NCBI RefSeq assembly: GCF_900116625.1
Contig: NZ_FPBE01000009.1
Location: 1 to 54,424 of the forward strand
Source of the DNA: Idiomarina abyssalis
GTDB lineage: Bacteria > Pseudomonadota > Gammaproteobacteria > Enterobacterales > Alteromonadaceae
Length of the DNA stretch: 54,424 nucleotides
Direction: 5' to 3'
The notes under the pieces: generated by a model
What the model was told of the DNA's origin: nothing
The model's input: only the letters and a program-made list of their open reading frames with translations
The model's database searches: none
Shown here: positions 33,287-42,452 of the stretch, piece after piece
Numbering within the stretch: position 1 is the stretch's first letter
Layout of the letters: each line of letters opens with the position of its first letter
Translations under genes and position numbers: made by a program

Positions 33287-36250
33287 TTAGAAGTTAAATG
33301 ACGCACGCAAGTATGCAAAACGACCAATATTGTCATAAATTGCAGAACCTGCTCCCGTACCTGTTGTAGTGCCAGGTAATCCCCGGTTGAAGAAGTTATC
33401 AACACCTAAAGTTAGACCTAACCCATTATCGAAAGTATAGCCAGCAGTTACGTCAGTTACAGCGTAGCTACCATATTCCATATAGTTACTTGGATTCGGG
33501 TTATTCTCCAAAGCGGTAGGCGTATAAAGATCCACACCATCTAGGAAGCGAGTTCGAGTTCCAAATGCCCAATTATCAATAGAGTAATTGATATTAAACT
33601 GTAACTGAAGCTCCTGATCACCTAGAACACCCGCGTAGTCAGTGAAGTTGTCTGGCTCATCAGCAAAAGGAAAGTCTTTCGCTTCAATCAACTTAGTACC
33701 GATTAAGTTAGTATTAAACTGGCCGCCTAAAGCTGCAAAGTCATAACTCATTTCGAAGTCAACACCAGAGTTCAGTGAACGTGCGATGTTAAGCGCAAAA
33801 CCACGGATTAAAGTGATTTCGCCTGTTGCCGGATCGCGAGTCACCAGATCACAGAACTGGTTGTTGACAGATTCAGCGTCAACACAGCGATTCAGTACAG
33901 TCTGAAAACCAATACCACTGATAGTGTCGTCAATATCAATTTCCCAGTAATCAACAGTCGCACTAAAACCTTCAAACCAAGATGGTGAATAAACGATACC
34001 AGCAGTGATTGACTCGGAGGTCTCTTCCATCAAATCAGGATTACCACCAACTAAGGTTTCCAAAGTTGCTGAGTCATAACTTGAGTCAAAGCCAGCCGGA
34101 ACGCCTAATGCGGCGCAGTTTGCTTCACGTTGAGCACGGCTTTCTGCTGTTTGGTTAGCTAAGTTTGATACTTTACAAGGGTCATCAACATTAGCGAAAG
34201 ACTGGCTTTGTCCAGAGAATAGCTCGTCAATGTTTGGCGCACGAATCGCTTCTGAGTATGTGAAACGTGAACGTAATTCATCATTGATAGTCCAGTCTAG
34301 ACCAAGCTTCCACGCTGTTGCTCCACCGATGGTAGAATAGTCCGCATAACGCACTGCTGCATCTAAGTTCAATTGTTGAACTAAAGGAGCATTAGCCAGT
34401 AAAGGAACCGTAACCTCACCAAAGACTTCTGAAACATCGTAAGAACCATCAGTTTCCCCTAACGCATTAAAGAAGGTTGCGCCTGTTTTCGCAAAATCAT
34501 CTTCAACCGTTACGCTTGACTCATCACGATATTCAACACCGCCAGCAAAACCTATAAAGCCTGCCGGTAGCTCATATAAAAATGAGTTACTGAACGTTGC
34601 GTTAAATACCACTTGTTCGATTTCAGAAGTACCAATAGATGTTGTTGTTACGTAATCCTGAGCAGCATCACTGGCCATACCCTGTCCAAACGGATTGTAA
34701 GGCACACAGCCATCAGCCTGAGCTTCTTCGCTACGGCAAACAATATTACCATTGCCATCATCAACCGCATCAAGCGCCCATTCCATATTCTGAAGAATAA
34801 CGTTAGCACCATTAACACGCTCTATATCAGACTTACCCCAAACCAATGAAACGTCATATGACCAATCTTGGTTTAGCATTCCTTCGAGTCCGGCAACCGC
34901 GCGAGTGGTTTCACGAGTATTCTCTTCAATGCGTCGGCCAGCATCATTGTACATGCGGCTTAAACCAAGGAACGGAACACCAAGTTCGTCCATTTGATTT
35001 GCCATGCCTTCAGGCATAAACGCGTTGTCACGTTTAACAGCATAAGGATAGTTATTTGCAGCAGATCCTAATGAGAAGAAACGGAAAAATGGTTGACCAA
35101 TGTTCTGACCTTCACTTTTAACGTACTTAGCGTCGTAGTAAAAGTTCATGTCATTGTTGATTTCATAGTTACCTTTCAGATTGTAATTCACTCGCGAGAA
35201 TTCCGGCTGAACTTCACTGAATTGACGTAAGTTAATGTAATCACAATCCTGACAATACAAACGAGCTGGGTCGACAACATCTCCAGTATAGACATCACGA
35301 TAGCTACCGTCCGGGTTAAACGTACCTAGTACGCCACCAGTAAACGGGTTCCACGTAGTACCTGCGGTTGAAATCGCATAATACCCAGCGTTAGGAAGTG
35401 TTAACACATCTGGGTATGCAGGATCATCTAACTGTTCGTCGGTACGAGGACCGTAAAGCGACTCCCAACCAAAACTGCCATAAGACGTTGCCGTCCATGG
35501 GTTATCTAGGGCATTGAGTGATTCCTGAGCGTTGTATTCAGCAGAAAACGCAATGTTCCCTCTGCCCCCCGCAAAGTTTGTTCCGTACGAAAAGGTATAC
35601 TTTTCGTTACTGTAGTCACTATTTTCCGCGTACCCGCGTGTTGCCGTAACGTCTAATCCCTCAATGTTTTTCTTAAGGATAAAGTTAACAACACCAGTTA
35701 CTGCGTCCGCTCCATAAACAGCTGAAGCTCCACCTGTAATAATCTCAACCCGTTCTATCCACGAGCTAGGAATTGTGTTTGTATCTACGGCACTTGAACC
35801 CGGGGCTGAAGCAACGTGACGTTTTCCATCAACCAATACCAATGTCCGGTCTGTACCCATATTACGCAGGTTAAGCGTGCTTATCCCAGCAGTACCGATA
35901 AATCGACCAGAGTTCGCAAGTGTGAAAGTAGTTGCCAATGCAGGTAAACGACTTAACACCTCACCGATGTTCATAGCGCCTGTTTCGACGAGATCATCAC
36001 CGCTAATAACGGTTACTGGCGACGGTGCGCTTGCGCCTATACGTGCTATACGTGAACCAGTTATCTGAATTTTTTCAACATCTTGATTCTCGGCTTGACG
36101 CTGCTCTGATGCGGAGTTAACGACCTCCTCTTCAGAACCAGAATTCACGTCTGTTTGCTGAGCCATTGTCGGCGCAGCTAAAAATGCAGAACCGACACCC
36201 GCCATTAAAATATTTTTAATAGAGCGAGCCAATAATGACTGTTCGTTCAT
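33287..36250 (-). CDS. TonB-dependent receptor (large, peptide/carbohydrate-type)
   Basis: A 987-residue outer-membrane receptor with a signal peptide (to about AQQ at 33), TonB box region VEKIQITGSRIARIG, plug (SPVTVISGDDLVETGAMNIGEVLSRLPAL... RTLVLVDGKRHVA... ERVEIITGGASAVYGADAVTGVVNFI) and a beta-barrel with RAPNIDELF and final FNF. It is of the same class as those at 42453 and 46507. In peptide-degrading Alteromonadales such receptors are thought to import oligopeptides or other polymers; the ligand is not readable here. Confidence 0.92.
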   Translation of the reverse strand: MNEQSLLARSIKNILMAGVGSAFLAAPTMAQQTDVNSGSEEEVVNSASEQRQAENQDVEKIQITGSRIARIGASAPSPVTVISGDDLVETGAMNIGEVLSRLPALATTFTLANSGRFIGTAGISTLNLRNMGTDRTLVLVDGKRHVASAPGSSAVDTNTIPSSWIERVEIITGGASAVYGADAVTGVVNFILKKNIEGLDVTATRGYAENSDYSNEKYTFSYGTNFAGGRGNIAFSAEYNAQESLNALDNPWTATSYGSFGWESLYGPRTDEQLDDPAYPDVLTLPNAGYYAISTAGTTWNPFTGGVLGTFNPDGSYRDVYTGDVVDPARLYCQDCDYINLRQFSEVQPEFSRVNYNLKGNYEINNDMNFYYDAKYVKSEGQNIGQPFFRFFSLGSAANNYPYAVKRDNAFMPEGMANQMDELGVPFLGLSRMYNDAGRRIEENTRETTRAVAGLEGMLNQDWSYDVSLVWGKSDIERVNGANVILQNMEWALDAVDDGNGNIVCRSEEAQADGCVPYNPFGQGMASDAAQDYVTTTSIGTSEIEQVVFNATFSNSFLYELPAGFIGFAGGVEYRDESSVTVEDDFAKTGATFFNALGETDGSYDVSEVFGEVTVPLLANAPLVQQLNLDAAVRYADYSTIGGATAWKLGLDWTINDELRSRFTYSEAIRAPNIDELFSGQSQSFANVDDPCKVSNLANQTAESRAQREANCAALGVPAGFDSSYDSATLETLVGGNPDLMEETSESITAGIVYSPSWFEGFSATVDYWEIDIDDTISGIGFQTVLNRCVDAESVNNQFCDLVTRDPATGEITLIRGFALNIARSLNSGVDFEMSYDFAALGGQFNTNLIGTKLIEAKDFPFADEPDNFTDYAGVLGDQELQLQFNINYSIDNWAFGTRTRFLDGVDLYTPTALENNPNPSNYMEYGSYAVTDVTAGYTFDNGLGLTLGVDNFFNRGLPGTTTGTGAGSAIYDNIGRFAYLRASFNF

Positions 36251-36595
36251 GTTCAGTCTCCCTGAATCTATTTAATTAATTTTATAGTTGTATAATTAAA
36301 GACCACATATTCTAGACCTGCCTTGTTTTCAGGCAAACCCTTTAGCAATACGATCCAAAGAGAAGAAGACCACATCTTCTTTTCAATTGCAACATTTTGT
36401 TAACGATGGAAACAAAAAATATGTATAGCTTTTTTTACTATTCACCGTTATCCAAACTCTAATGTTTTCTTAACAGAAACACCTGTCTATATGACTAAAA
36501 CACTCAAGTTGACATCTGCCCGCTTCTATTTTTGAGCTTTTATTCTATATTGATACTCACCTATTCAATAAAGCTCAAAACGTCAGGAGTAAAAT
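36251..36595. other. Intergenic region, 345 bases, divergent genes
   Basis: A/T-rich spacer between the divergent TonB receptor and CMD genes. It must contain both promoters. A TTGACA occurs at 36509-36514 on the plus strand, but no good -10 follows at 16-18 bases. I see no ORF, RNA or clear operator here. Confidence 0.5.
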
Positions 36596-37135
36596 ATGAG
36601 TGATTTTAAACGACACGACAAACAGTCAGCGCCGGAGGAAAGTAAAAAGCTGCTAGAAGGCTCAGAGAAAGCTTTCGGTATGATTCCAAACTTGCACGCC
36701 GTTATGGCTGAAGCGCCCGGTATTCTCGAAGCCTACCAGCAAGTACACGAGCTTTTTGTGAATAGTAGCTTTGACGAAAACGAGTTAACCGTTGTTTGGC
36801 AAACCATTAATGTATTCAATGAATGCCATTACTGTGTTCCTGCCCATACCGCTATTGCCAAAAATATGGGCGCCGATGATTCAATAACAGAAAATATCAA
36901 AGCGGGTAAAGCTTTAGACGACGATAAGCTAGAGGCGTTACGCCAGTTTACCCTAGTAATGCTTAAGAAACGGGGAAACGCCAGTGAAAGTGAGCTTGAG
37001 TCCTTTTATGAAGCCGGTTACGGACAGCGTCAGGCATTGGAAGTGATCTTAGGTATTGCTCAGAAAACCATGAGTAACTTTACCAACCATATTGCACAGA
37101 CGCCTATTGATGAACCCTTTAAGAAGTTTGCGTAG
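36596..37135 (+). CDS. Carboxymuconolactone decarboxylase (AhpD-like) family protein
   Basis: A 179-residue protein with the AhpD core motif E-C-H-Y-C-V-P-A-H (Glu76, Cys77, Cys80, His84), as in alkylhydroperoxidase D-like enzymes, which use the CxxC pair for peroxide reduction. The decarboxylase name is historical. AGGAG upstream at 36584-36588 supports the start. It leads a short co-directional run with the DoxX-like and DUF547 genes. Confidence 0.88.
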   Translation: MSDFKRHDKQSAPEESKKLLEGSEKAFGMIPNLHAVMAEAPGILEAYQQVHELFVNSSFDENELTVVWQTINVFNECHYCVPAHTAIAKNMGADDSITENIKAGKALDDDKLEALRQFTLVMLKKRGNASESELESFYEAGYGQRQALEVILGIAQKTMSNFTNHIAQTPIDEPFKKFA

Positions 37136-37182
37136 CTTGTTGTTACATCAGGTGAAGTGCAAAACCAACAACGGAAACAACT

Positions 37183-37581
37183 ATGAGCCAATCACTCGAA
37201 CAAAAACTCCCGTGGGCGCTGCTTGCCCTGCGGGTTGGTATTTTCATTGTAATGTTTGTCTGGGCGTTAGATAAATTTGTAAACCCGGGACATACCGCCG
37301 CGGTATTCGAAGGTTTTTATGGTATTAGCGGATTATCAGCCACTTTGGCTGCAATTCTGGGTGGCCTTCAAATTGCACTATGTCTGGCATTTTTAGCCGG
37401 GCTATGGAAAAAAGTTACCTACGGACTCATTCTAATCTTACACGCGGTATCGACTTTTTCCTCTTTCCCACAATACTTAGATGCCTTTAATAATCTTCTG
37501 TTTTTTGCAGCATGGCCTATGCTGGCAGCCTGTGTTGCGTTGTTTATACTGCGCGACTACGATACCAAACTCAGTCTTTAA
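37183..37581 (+). CDS. DoxX-like membrane protein
   Basis: A 132-residue protein with four hydrophobic segments (LLALRVGIFIVMFVWALDKF, SATLAAILGGLQIALCLAFLAGL and two more). The pattern Leu-Arg-Val at helix 1 and the size suit the DoxX/DUF417-like small membrane family. Family members act in redox or stress settings, which suits the AhpD-like neighbour. Exact family assignment is uncertain. Confidence 0.72.
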   Translation: MSQSLEQKLPWALLALRVGIFIVMFVWALDKFVNPGHTAAVFEGFYGISGLSATLAAILGGLQIALCLAFLAGLWKKVTYGLILILHAVSTFSSFPQYLDAFNNLLFFAAWPMLAACVALFILRDYDTKLSL

Positions 37582-37592
37582 GGTAGCCGCCA

Positions 37593-38384
37593 ATGCGAAT
37601 ACTCGTATTTATTACAGGTGCTGTGTTTCAAATGGCTGCGTTCGCGCAGTCATTTGACCACTCGCATGAAAATTTTACTCAAGTGTTAGACAAGCAAGTC
37701 GTAGTCTATGACAACAACTTAAAGTCTGCGGTTAACTACAATCAATTAGCTCAAAACAGTGAGCCGCTTAACACCTACCTGGATGCACTTTCAGCCGTAG
37801 AAAAACCGATGTATCAAAGCTGGACTAGCCAACAGCAGCTTGCGTTTTTAATCAACGCATACAACGGCTTTACTCTAAAACTTATCGTCGACAATATTGA
37901 GGAGTTTCGTTCAGGTGAAGCTGAGTCCATTCGGGACCTGGGTGGATTATTCTCTACACCGTGGGAAAAGTCTTTTTTCACGCTACTAGGAGAGAGGCGC
38001 ACGCTGGACTGGGTTGAACATGAAAAAATTCGAGTCGACTTTGACGAACCACGAATACATGCCGCCTTAGTTTGTGCCGCTATCAGTTGCCCCAAACTTC
38101 GTGCTGAAGCCTTTACAGCTGAAAACCTGAATACCCAGTTAGACGACCAAATGCTCACCTTTTTAAATGATCGTGACAAAAATGGTATTGATGACAAAGG
38201 CATTTATTTGTCTAAAATTTTTGACTGGTATCGAGACGACTTCAACGGTCTTCAGGACTATCTTTTAGAATACATCAGTGCGCTTTCTGGTGACCCCAGG
38301 CAAAAAGAGAAAATGAAACAACAAAGCTTAGATATCCGCTTTGTTGACTACAACTGGACATTAAACAGTATAGATAATCGCTGA
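37593..38384 (+). CDS. DUF547 domain protein, exported
   Basis: A 263-residue protein with a signal peptide (to about FAQS at residue 20) and a DUF547 domain: QQLAFLINAYNGFTLKLIVDN, then SPWEKSFF-like FSTPWEKSFF, EHEKIR, RIHAALVCAAISCPKLRAEAFTAENLNTQLDD. Function is unknown across the family; the conserved Asn/Tyr-Asn and Cys-Ala-Ala-x-Ser-Cys-Pro motifs suggest an enzyme. It begins 11 bases after the DoxX-like gene, so it is probably co-transcribed. Confidence 0.88.
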   Translation: MRILVFITGAVFQMAAFAQSFDHSHENFTQVLDKQVVVYDNNLKSAVNYNQLAQNSEPLNTYLDALSAVEKPMYQSWTSQQQLAFLINAYNGFTLKLIVDNIEEFRSGEAESIRDLGGLFSTPWEKSFFTLLGERRTLDWVEHEKIRVDFDEPRIHAALVCAAISCPKLRAEAFTAENLNTQLDDQMLTFLNDRDKNGIDDKGIYLSKIFDWYRDDFNGLQDYLLEYISALSGDPRQKEKMKQQSLDIRFVDYNWTLNSIDNR

Positions 38385-38467
38385 CGTTTAAAAACTGTTA
38401 AATTCTCGTTGACCCAAACCCGGTATAGTGACGTAATATCAGGCAACCTTATTAAGGAGATTGCTCT

Positions 38468-39190
38468 ATGAAAGCGTTACACGGTTTGTTTATTTTTCTC
38501 GGGTTACTGTCTGTGGTGCTCCTTGCCATATCGGGGCCTTTATATAAAAGCGGCACGGCCGAGCTTGGAACAGCTTTTTTAATGCTCCGCTGGGCGGCCT
38601 ATATTGGTGCGGCAGCCTTTGTTCTTAATATTATTGGGTACTTAATTAGACGCCCACAGGGGCTTGTAGCAGGGCTTAGCGGTCTGGCAATTATTGCGGG
38701 CGGCTTTGCGTTCTATATGCCTTTCAGCCAGTACTTAAAAGCTCAGAACGTTCCCGCAATTCACGACATTACAACCGATACACAAAACCCACCGGAGTTT
38801 GTCGCTATTGCGCCATTGCGTGCTGACGCATCTAACCCGGTTGAATACGCCGGCGAAGATACCGCAAAACAACAACGCAAGGCTTACCCTGAACTCACAA
38901 CTTATGAGTCGCTGGAGTCCCCGGATGAACTTTTTTCAGCCGCTTTATTAGCCGTTGATAAAATGGGATGGGAGTTAGTCGACAGCTCAGAAACCGAAGG
39001 GCGTATTGAGGCCACTGCCACTACCACCTGGTTTGGCTTTAAGGATGACGTTGTTATCCGGATTCGTGCTACAGCAGACGGCAGTGAGTTAGATATTCGC
39101 AGTAAGTCTCGTGTTGGACGCAGTGATGTTGGTAAAAACGCTGATCGTATCCGCGAATATTTATCTCAGCTAAAACCTGAGCTGCGATAA
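38468..39190 (+). CDS. DUF1499 domain membrane protein
   Basis: A 240-residue protein with three N-terminal membrane segments (to about residue 90) and a C-terminal DUF1499 domain (PAIHDITTDTQNPPEFVAI... GWELVDSSETEGRIEATATTTWFGFKDDVVIRI... SRVGRSDVGKNADRIREYL). AAGGAGA upstream supports the start. Function is unknown. Confidence 0.9.
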   Translation: MKALHGLFIFLGLLSVVLLAISGPLYKSGTAELGTAFLMLRWAAYIGAAAFVLNIIGYLIRRPQGLVAGLSGLAIIAGGFAFYMPFSQYLKAQNVPAIHDITTDTQNPPEFVAIAPLRADASNPVEYAGEDTAKQQRKAYPELTTYESLESPDELFSAALLAVDKMGWELVDSSETEGRIEATATTTWFGFKDDVVIRIRATADGSELDIRSKSRVGRSDVGKNADRIREYLSQLKPELR

Positions 39191-39235
39191 TTTAACAGAA
39201 TGGGCCTGGCTGATAACCGACAGGCCCAATGACTT

Positions 39236-39823
39236 CTATGGCGCTTTTCTAAGTAACGGCTGACCATCATTTTCATCTAACTGTCGTACAGCAGATTCAG
39301 GTAAAAACACCTGGGCAACGCTAGCAACTTTTTTAGAGTTAATGTCGACTAAACGCGTGTTAACCATTATGCCGTCACGATGTCTGGATAAAGTCCCCAC
39401 CACAACATGAGAAATTGGCATGATCTCGTCCAGCTCCAGATAATCCCGACTTAGCGCAAAGTCACCGTTACTGGTAACGCGTATAAAGTCCGTTGTTTTA
39501 AAATCCATAACATTCCAGTTACGGCGATGCAGTTCCAGCATCAGTTGTTCTGACAGTACCTGACTCAAAGCTGAGCTCTCATCATACTGGCTGGTAACGC
39601 CAACCAAGTGCGTAACACCAACCTGTGCTTCTTCCAGTTTAATACTGGCGTTGTCTACTAATTGCTGCGCCAGCTCTGCGGTAAACTTGGCACTGCCCGG
39701 TTGCTGATAAACATCAGAGCTCTTTTCTTCGGCGTTATCATGCGCAACTGGCTGCTTAGCCGGTAAAACAGTGCAGGCTGTGGATAAAGTAAGTGTGAGT
39801 AATGTTGTTAAAAATACTTTCAT
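39236..39823 (-). CDS. FlgO-like outer-membrane lipoprotein
   Basis: A 195-residue lipoprotein (lipobox LSTAC) with the FlgO domain: FTAELAQQLVDNASI... VLSEQLMLELHRRNWNVMDFKTTDFIRVTSNGDFALSRDYLEL... SHVVVGTLSRHRDGIMVNTRLVDINSKKVASVAQVFLP. In Vibrio, FlgO and FlgP stabilise the flagellum at the outer membrane. It is the second gene of a pair with 39836-40405 (12-base gap), and both share the FlgO architecture. AGAGG upstream fixes ATG 39823; TTG 39829 is an alternative. Confidence 0.88.
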   Translation of the reverse strand: MKVFLTTLLTLTLSTACTVLPAKQPVAHDNAEEKSSDVYQQPGSAKFTAELAQQLVDNASIKLEEAQVGVTHLVGVTSQYDESSALSQVLSEQLMLELHRRNWNVMDFKTTDFIRVTSNGDFALSRDYLELDEIMPISHVVVGTLSRHRDGIMVNTRLVDINSKKVASVAQVFLPESAVRQLDENDGQPLLRKAP

Positions 39824-39835
39824 TATCAAAACCTC

Positions 39836-40405
39836 TTAGTTGCGCTGCAAACGGCCATTGACCATTTCAGACTGTTTGTTAGGCCAATATAAATGCTTAG
39901 GAACGTAACGGTTCGCAGCAGCCAAAACCTGCTGATTTCTGCGGTCAATAACACGCAGGTTGACCATAGCACCACTGTCTTTACGTGAGAGCGTCCCCAC
40001 CAGCATCCAGTCTAAGTTCGGGTTCTGGTTTAGTGCCTCGGCGTCTCTGCTTAATGCCAGAGCCCCTCTTTCACTTATGCTGATATAGTCTTGTGCTCTG
40101 AACTCAACTAACAGTATGTCGCGCTCTTCAAGATGTGCATATAGCCCCTCGCTCAACTGATGACTTAACTGATAGAGAGAGTCGCCATGCTCAGGTTGTT
40201 CGAGTGTTTCGGCTAAAACCAAACGCGTAATACCAAGTTGAGACATTGGGTAGGCTTTAATGTCAGCGTCCAGTTGGTCCGCTAACTGGGCGGCTAAATC
40301 ATCTGCAATAGTCTCGTGTGGGTTTGAGACATGGGCCTGAGCACTGCTCGAAAAAAATAAAAACAGCGTGCTAAGCACAATACTAGCGAGAAGCCGATAA
40401 ACCAT
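39836..40405 (-). CDS. flgO: FlgO family protein, exported
   Basis: A 189-residue paralogue of the next gene. A signal peptide (to about AQA) without lipobox is followed by the FlgO domain (DDLAAQLADQLDADIKAYPMSQLGITRLVLAETLEQPEHG... LVEFRAQDYISISERGALALSRDAEALNQNPNLDWMLVGTLSRKDSGAMVNLRVIDRRNQQVLAAANRYVP). AAGGTGAG with proper spacing supports ATG 40405. A sigma28 promoter 35 bases upstream supports a flagellar role. Confidence 0.87.
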   Translation of the reverse strand: MVYRLLASIVLSTLFLFFSSSAQAHVSNPHETIADDLAAQLADQLDADIKAYPMSQLGITRLVLAETLEQPEHGDSLYQLSHQLSEGLYAHLEERDILLVEFRAQDYISISERGALALSRDAEALNQNPNLDWMLVGTLSRKDSGAMVNLRVIDRRNQQVLAAANRYVPKHLYWPNKQSEMVNGRLQRN

Positions 40406-40439
40406 AACACTCACCTTAGTTAATTCAGTTCATGCTTTG

Positions 40440-40466
40440 TTATCGGCCAGTTTTAGCTAACGTTTA
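40440..40466 (-). promoter_or_regulatory. Sigma28 (FliA) promoter of the FlgO pair
   Basis: On the minus strand: TAAACGTT (40466-40459), 11-base spacer, perfect GCCGATAA (40447-40440). The -10 matches the FliA consensus in all eight bases and the -35 in six. The start point would be about 30 bases before the first FlgO gene. This links the pair to the flagellar regulon despite the distance from the flgP/flgT block. Confidence 0.78.
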
Positions 40467-40492
40467 GAAGGATTCACTAAACAAATGTTCGT

Positions 40493-42301
40493 TTAAGATG
40501 GAAAAATATCACAGGGGATGGTGATCCGCTCTTCGTCGGTATCAAAGGGTATCGTGCCATGCCAGCAATAACTGGGGAAAATCACACACATACCAGGCTT
40601 GGGACAAACGCTCTTATCAATAGTGTCTAGCTGACCTAAGTTGAGCGATGTCTGCCCAAATTTGATCCAGCCTTTATGTTCAGAGTCGTCTTCTGTTACT
40701 TGCTCAGGAATGCTCAAATATGTGCACATTGAAAGCCAACCCTCGGGATGAACATGGTTGGTATGAAAGCCTTGTTTAAACAACTTAACTGACCAGCTTC
40801 CGCTAAAATGGTACCCGCTGTTATATCGGGAAGTGACCGGATGCATATTATCATCCGGAAGTTGTGCGAGGTAATCGTTAATAAATTTCTCTAAGCTCTG
40901 TTTATAAGCCTGAATAACCGGGTCGTCCATTGAGAGCAATGAGCCCACCGTCTGCGTACCTTTGCATACGGACTGATCTAACGGCTGGTGCTGAGTTCTA
41001 TGAAGCGCCTGAACCCGCTTAACTAAAATGGGCCAGAATTCTTCCAAAGAATCATAACCATCGGGCGCAGGTAAATAACCCACTTTGACGTAGTCATCGT
41101 AATTATTAAGGTATTTCTCCTCTTGCTCTTTACCGCTCAGCTTCATACACAAGCCTTTAAAAGCATGTATCTCCTGATTAAGCGGTTGATTCTCGTGGGC
41201 GCGATCCAACAATTGAAAAGCTTTATCGTACGCCTTCTGCCTAAGCAAAACATTGGCCTTATCAATCAAGTAGCGTGGATGCCTGGGTTGCTGCTCCAAG
41301 ACCTTATCAAACAAATTCGACGCTTCCTCAACATTACCTTTACGCAAGCACTGAGTGCCCTTCATATGCAGCAAACTGTGCACATCCCCGAAGCGTTTAA
41401 GGAATATTTCTATCTCTGAGTCTGCTTGCTCGTATTGTTGGGAGCGAAGTAAGTGAGCCAGGTACGCATAAGCTAATGGCAAGGAATCGGGCTGAGTTTT
41501 TAACGACTCCCGGAAAGAGGCTAAAAACTTATCTTGATGGTCGTGCTCCCAGTAAAGCTTATTAATAGCCTCGTGCGCCGGAACAAAATCGTTTTTAAGC
41601 CCTATGGTTTTCAGTAGCAGTTGTTCCGTCTGTTCAAAGTCATTGTCATCATAAGCAAGACACCCCAGTTGAAACTGCCGCTGCGCTTCGTCAAATTTTC
41701 CACCCAATTGTTCTAAAATTTCGCTAGCTGACTTCGTACGCTCGGTGTAACGATAGACCAAAGCTAGATTAAACAATAACGACGGCTCCTGAGGCCATTG
41801 CTGGAGAGCTTTTGCAAGTGTCTCTTCTGCCTTATCAAATAACTTATAGTCGAGCTCAGAACGCGCCTTAAGAATCACAGCATTTTTAAAATCCGGTTTT
41901 TGTTGTAGCGCTTTAGTCGCCGCTTCTATAGTGGCTAAGTAATCTCTCGACTGATAGTGGAGCGATGCCAAGTTGTACCAGGCGTCAGGCAGTTTCGGGT
42001 TTATTTGCAAAGCTTTATTATAGTTCTGCTTTGCCGCCATTAACTGCTGGGTGCCCTGTAAAAAGTTAGCATAGTTCGACAAAACACTAGGTTGTTTGGG
42101 GTTGGCTTTTAAGCTACGCGCAAAATAATCAGCGGCTTTATCAGGCTGTCTTTGCTTAGTTGCAAGAGCCAACAAATGCAGGATATCCGGATGGTTAGGA
42201 GCCTGCTGATTTAACTGACTGGCAATTTTTTCAGCTTGAATAAAATCTTTTTGCTGTAAAGCATTAACGGCTTTTTGGAACTGTTGGGCGAGTTGAGACA
42301 T
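40493..42301 (-). CDS. TPR protein with C-terminal 2OG-Fe(II) oxygenase domain
   Basis: About 602 residues. Roughly ten TPR repeats fill residues 10-400 (for example PKQPSVLSNYANFLQGTQQLMAAKQNYNKALQINPKLPDAWYNLASLHY). The C-terminal 200 residues form a 2OG-Fe(II) oxygenase-like domain with HTNHVHPEGW, WIKFG and SYCWHGTIPF...RITIPCDIFP, giving the expected His/Asp-His pattern and the 2OG-binding Arg. Such TPR-oxygenase genes are often found next to TonB receptors in marine and xanthomonad genomes. The substrate is unknown. The start at 42301 is the one with family-like sequence; an upstream in-frame start at 42346 would add 15 residues. Confidence 0.85.
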   Translation of the reverse strand: MSQLAQQFQKAVNALQQKDFIQAEKIASQLNQQAPNHPDILHLLALATKQRQPDKAADYFARSLKANPKQPSVLSNYANFLQGTQQLMAAKQNYNKALQINPKLPDAWYNLASLHYQSRDYLATIEAATKALQQKPDFKNAVILKARSELDYKLFDKAEETLAKALQQWPQEPSLLFNLALVYRYTERTKSASEILEQLGGKFDEAQRQFQLGCLAYDDNDFEQTEQLLLKTIGLKNDFVPAHEAINKLYWEHDHQDKFLASFRESLKTQPDSLPLAYAYLAHLLRSQQYEQADSEIEIFLKRFGDVHSLLHMKGTQCLRKGNVEEASNLFDKVLEQQPRHPRYLIDKANVLLRQKAYDKAFQLLDRAHENQPLNQEIHAFKGLCMKLSGKEQEEKYLNNYDDYVKVGYLPAPDGYDSLEEFWPILVKRVQALHRTQHQPLDQSVCKGTQTVGSLLSMDDPVIQAYKQSLEKFINDYLAQLPDDNMHPVTSRYNSGYHFSGSWSVKLFKQGFHTNHVHPEGWLSMCTYLSIPEQVTEDDSEHKGWIKFGQTSLNLGQLDTIDKSVCPKPGMCVIFPSYCWHGTIPFDTDEERITIPCDIFPS

Positions 42302-42392
42302 AGTAATAACATACAACTTTTTGACAATGTTTTTACAATAACACAACTTTCTCCTTGTGTGAGTAGATAAACTTAAGAGAAACAGAAGGTAA

Positions 42393-42416
42393 AAAGGCGA
42401 CCCGAAGGTCGCCTTT
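42393..42416 (-). terminator. Intrinsic terminator of the TonB receptor at 42453
   Basis: Perfect 10-bp stem AAAGGCGACC / GGTCGCCTTT with a TTCG loop on the transcribed strand and a U-run after it on the minus strand. It lies between the receptor and the TPR gene and separates their transcription. Confidence 0.9.
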
Positions 42417-42452
42417 ATTGTTAAGAACTGTATTCGCCTAAGCGATAGTTTC

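Noticed and set aside
36509-36514. TTGACA as the -35 of the CMD gene
   Set aside because: No acceptable -10 lies 16-18 bases downstream, so it is not listed as a promoter.
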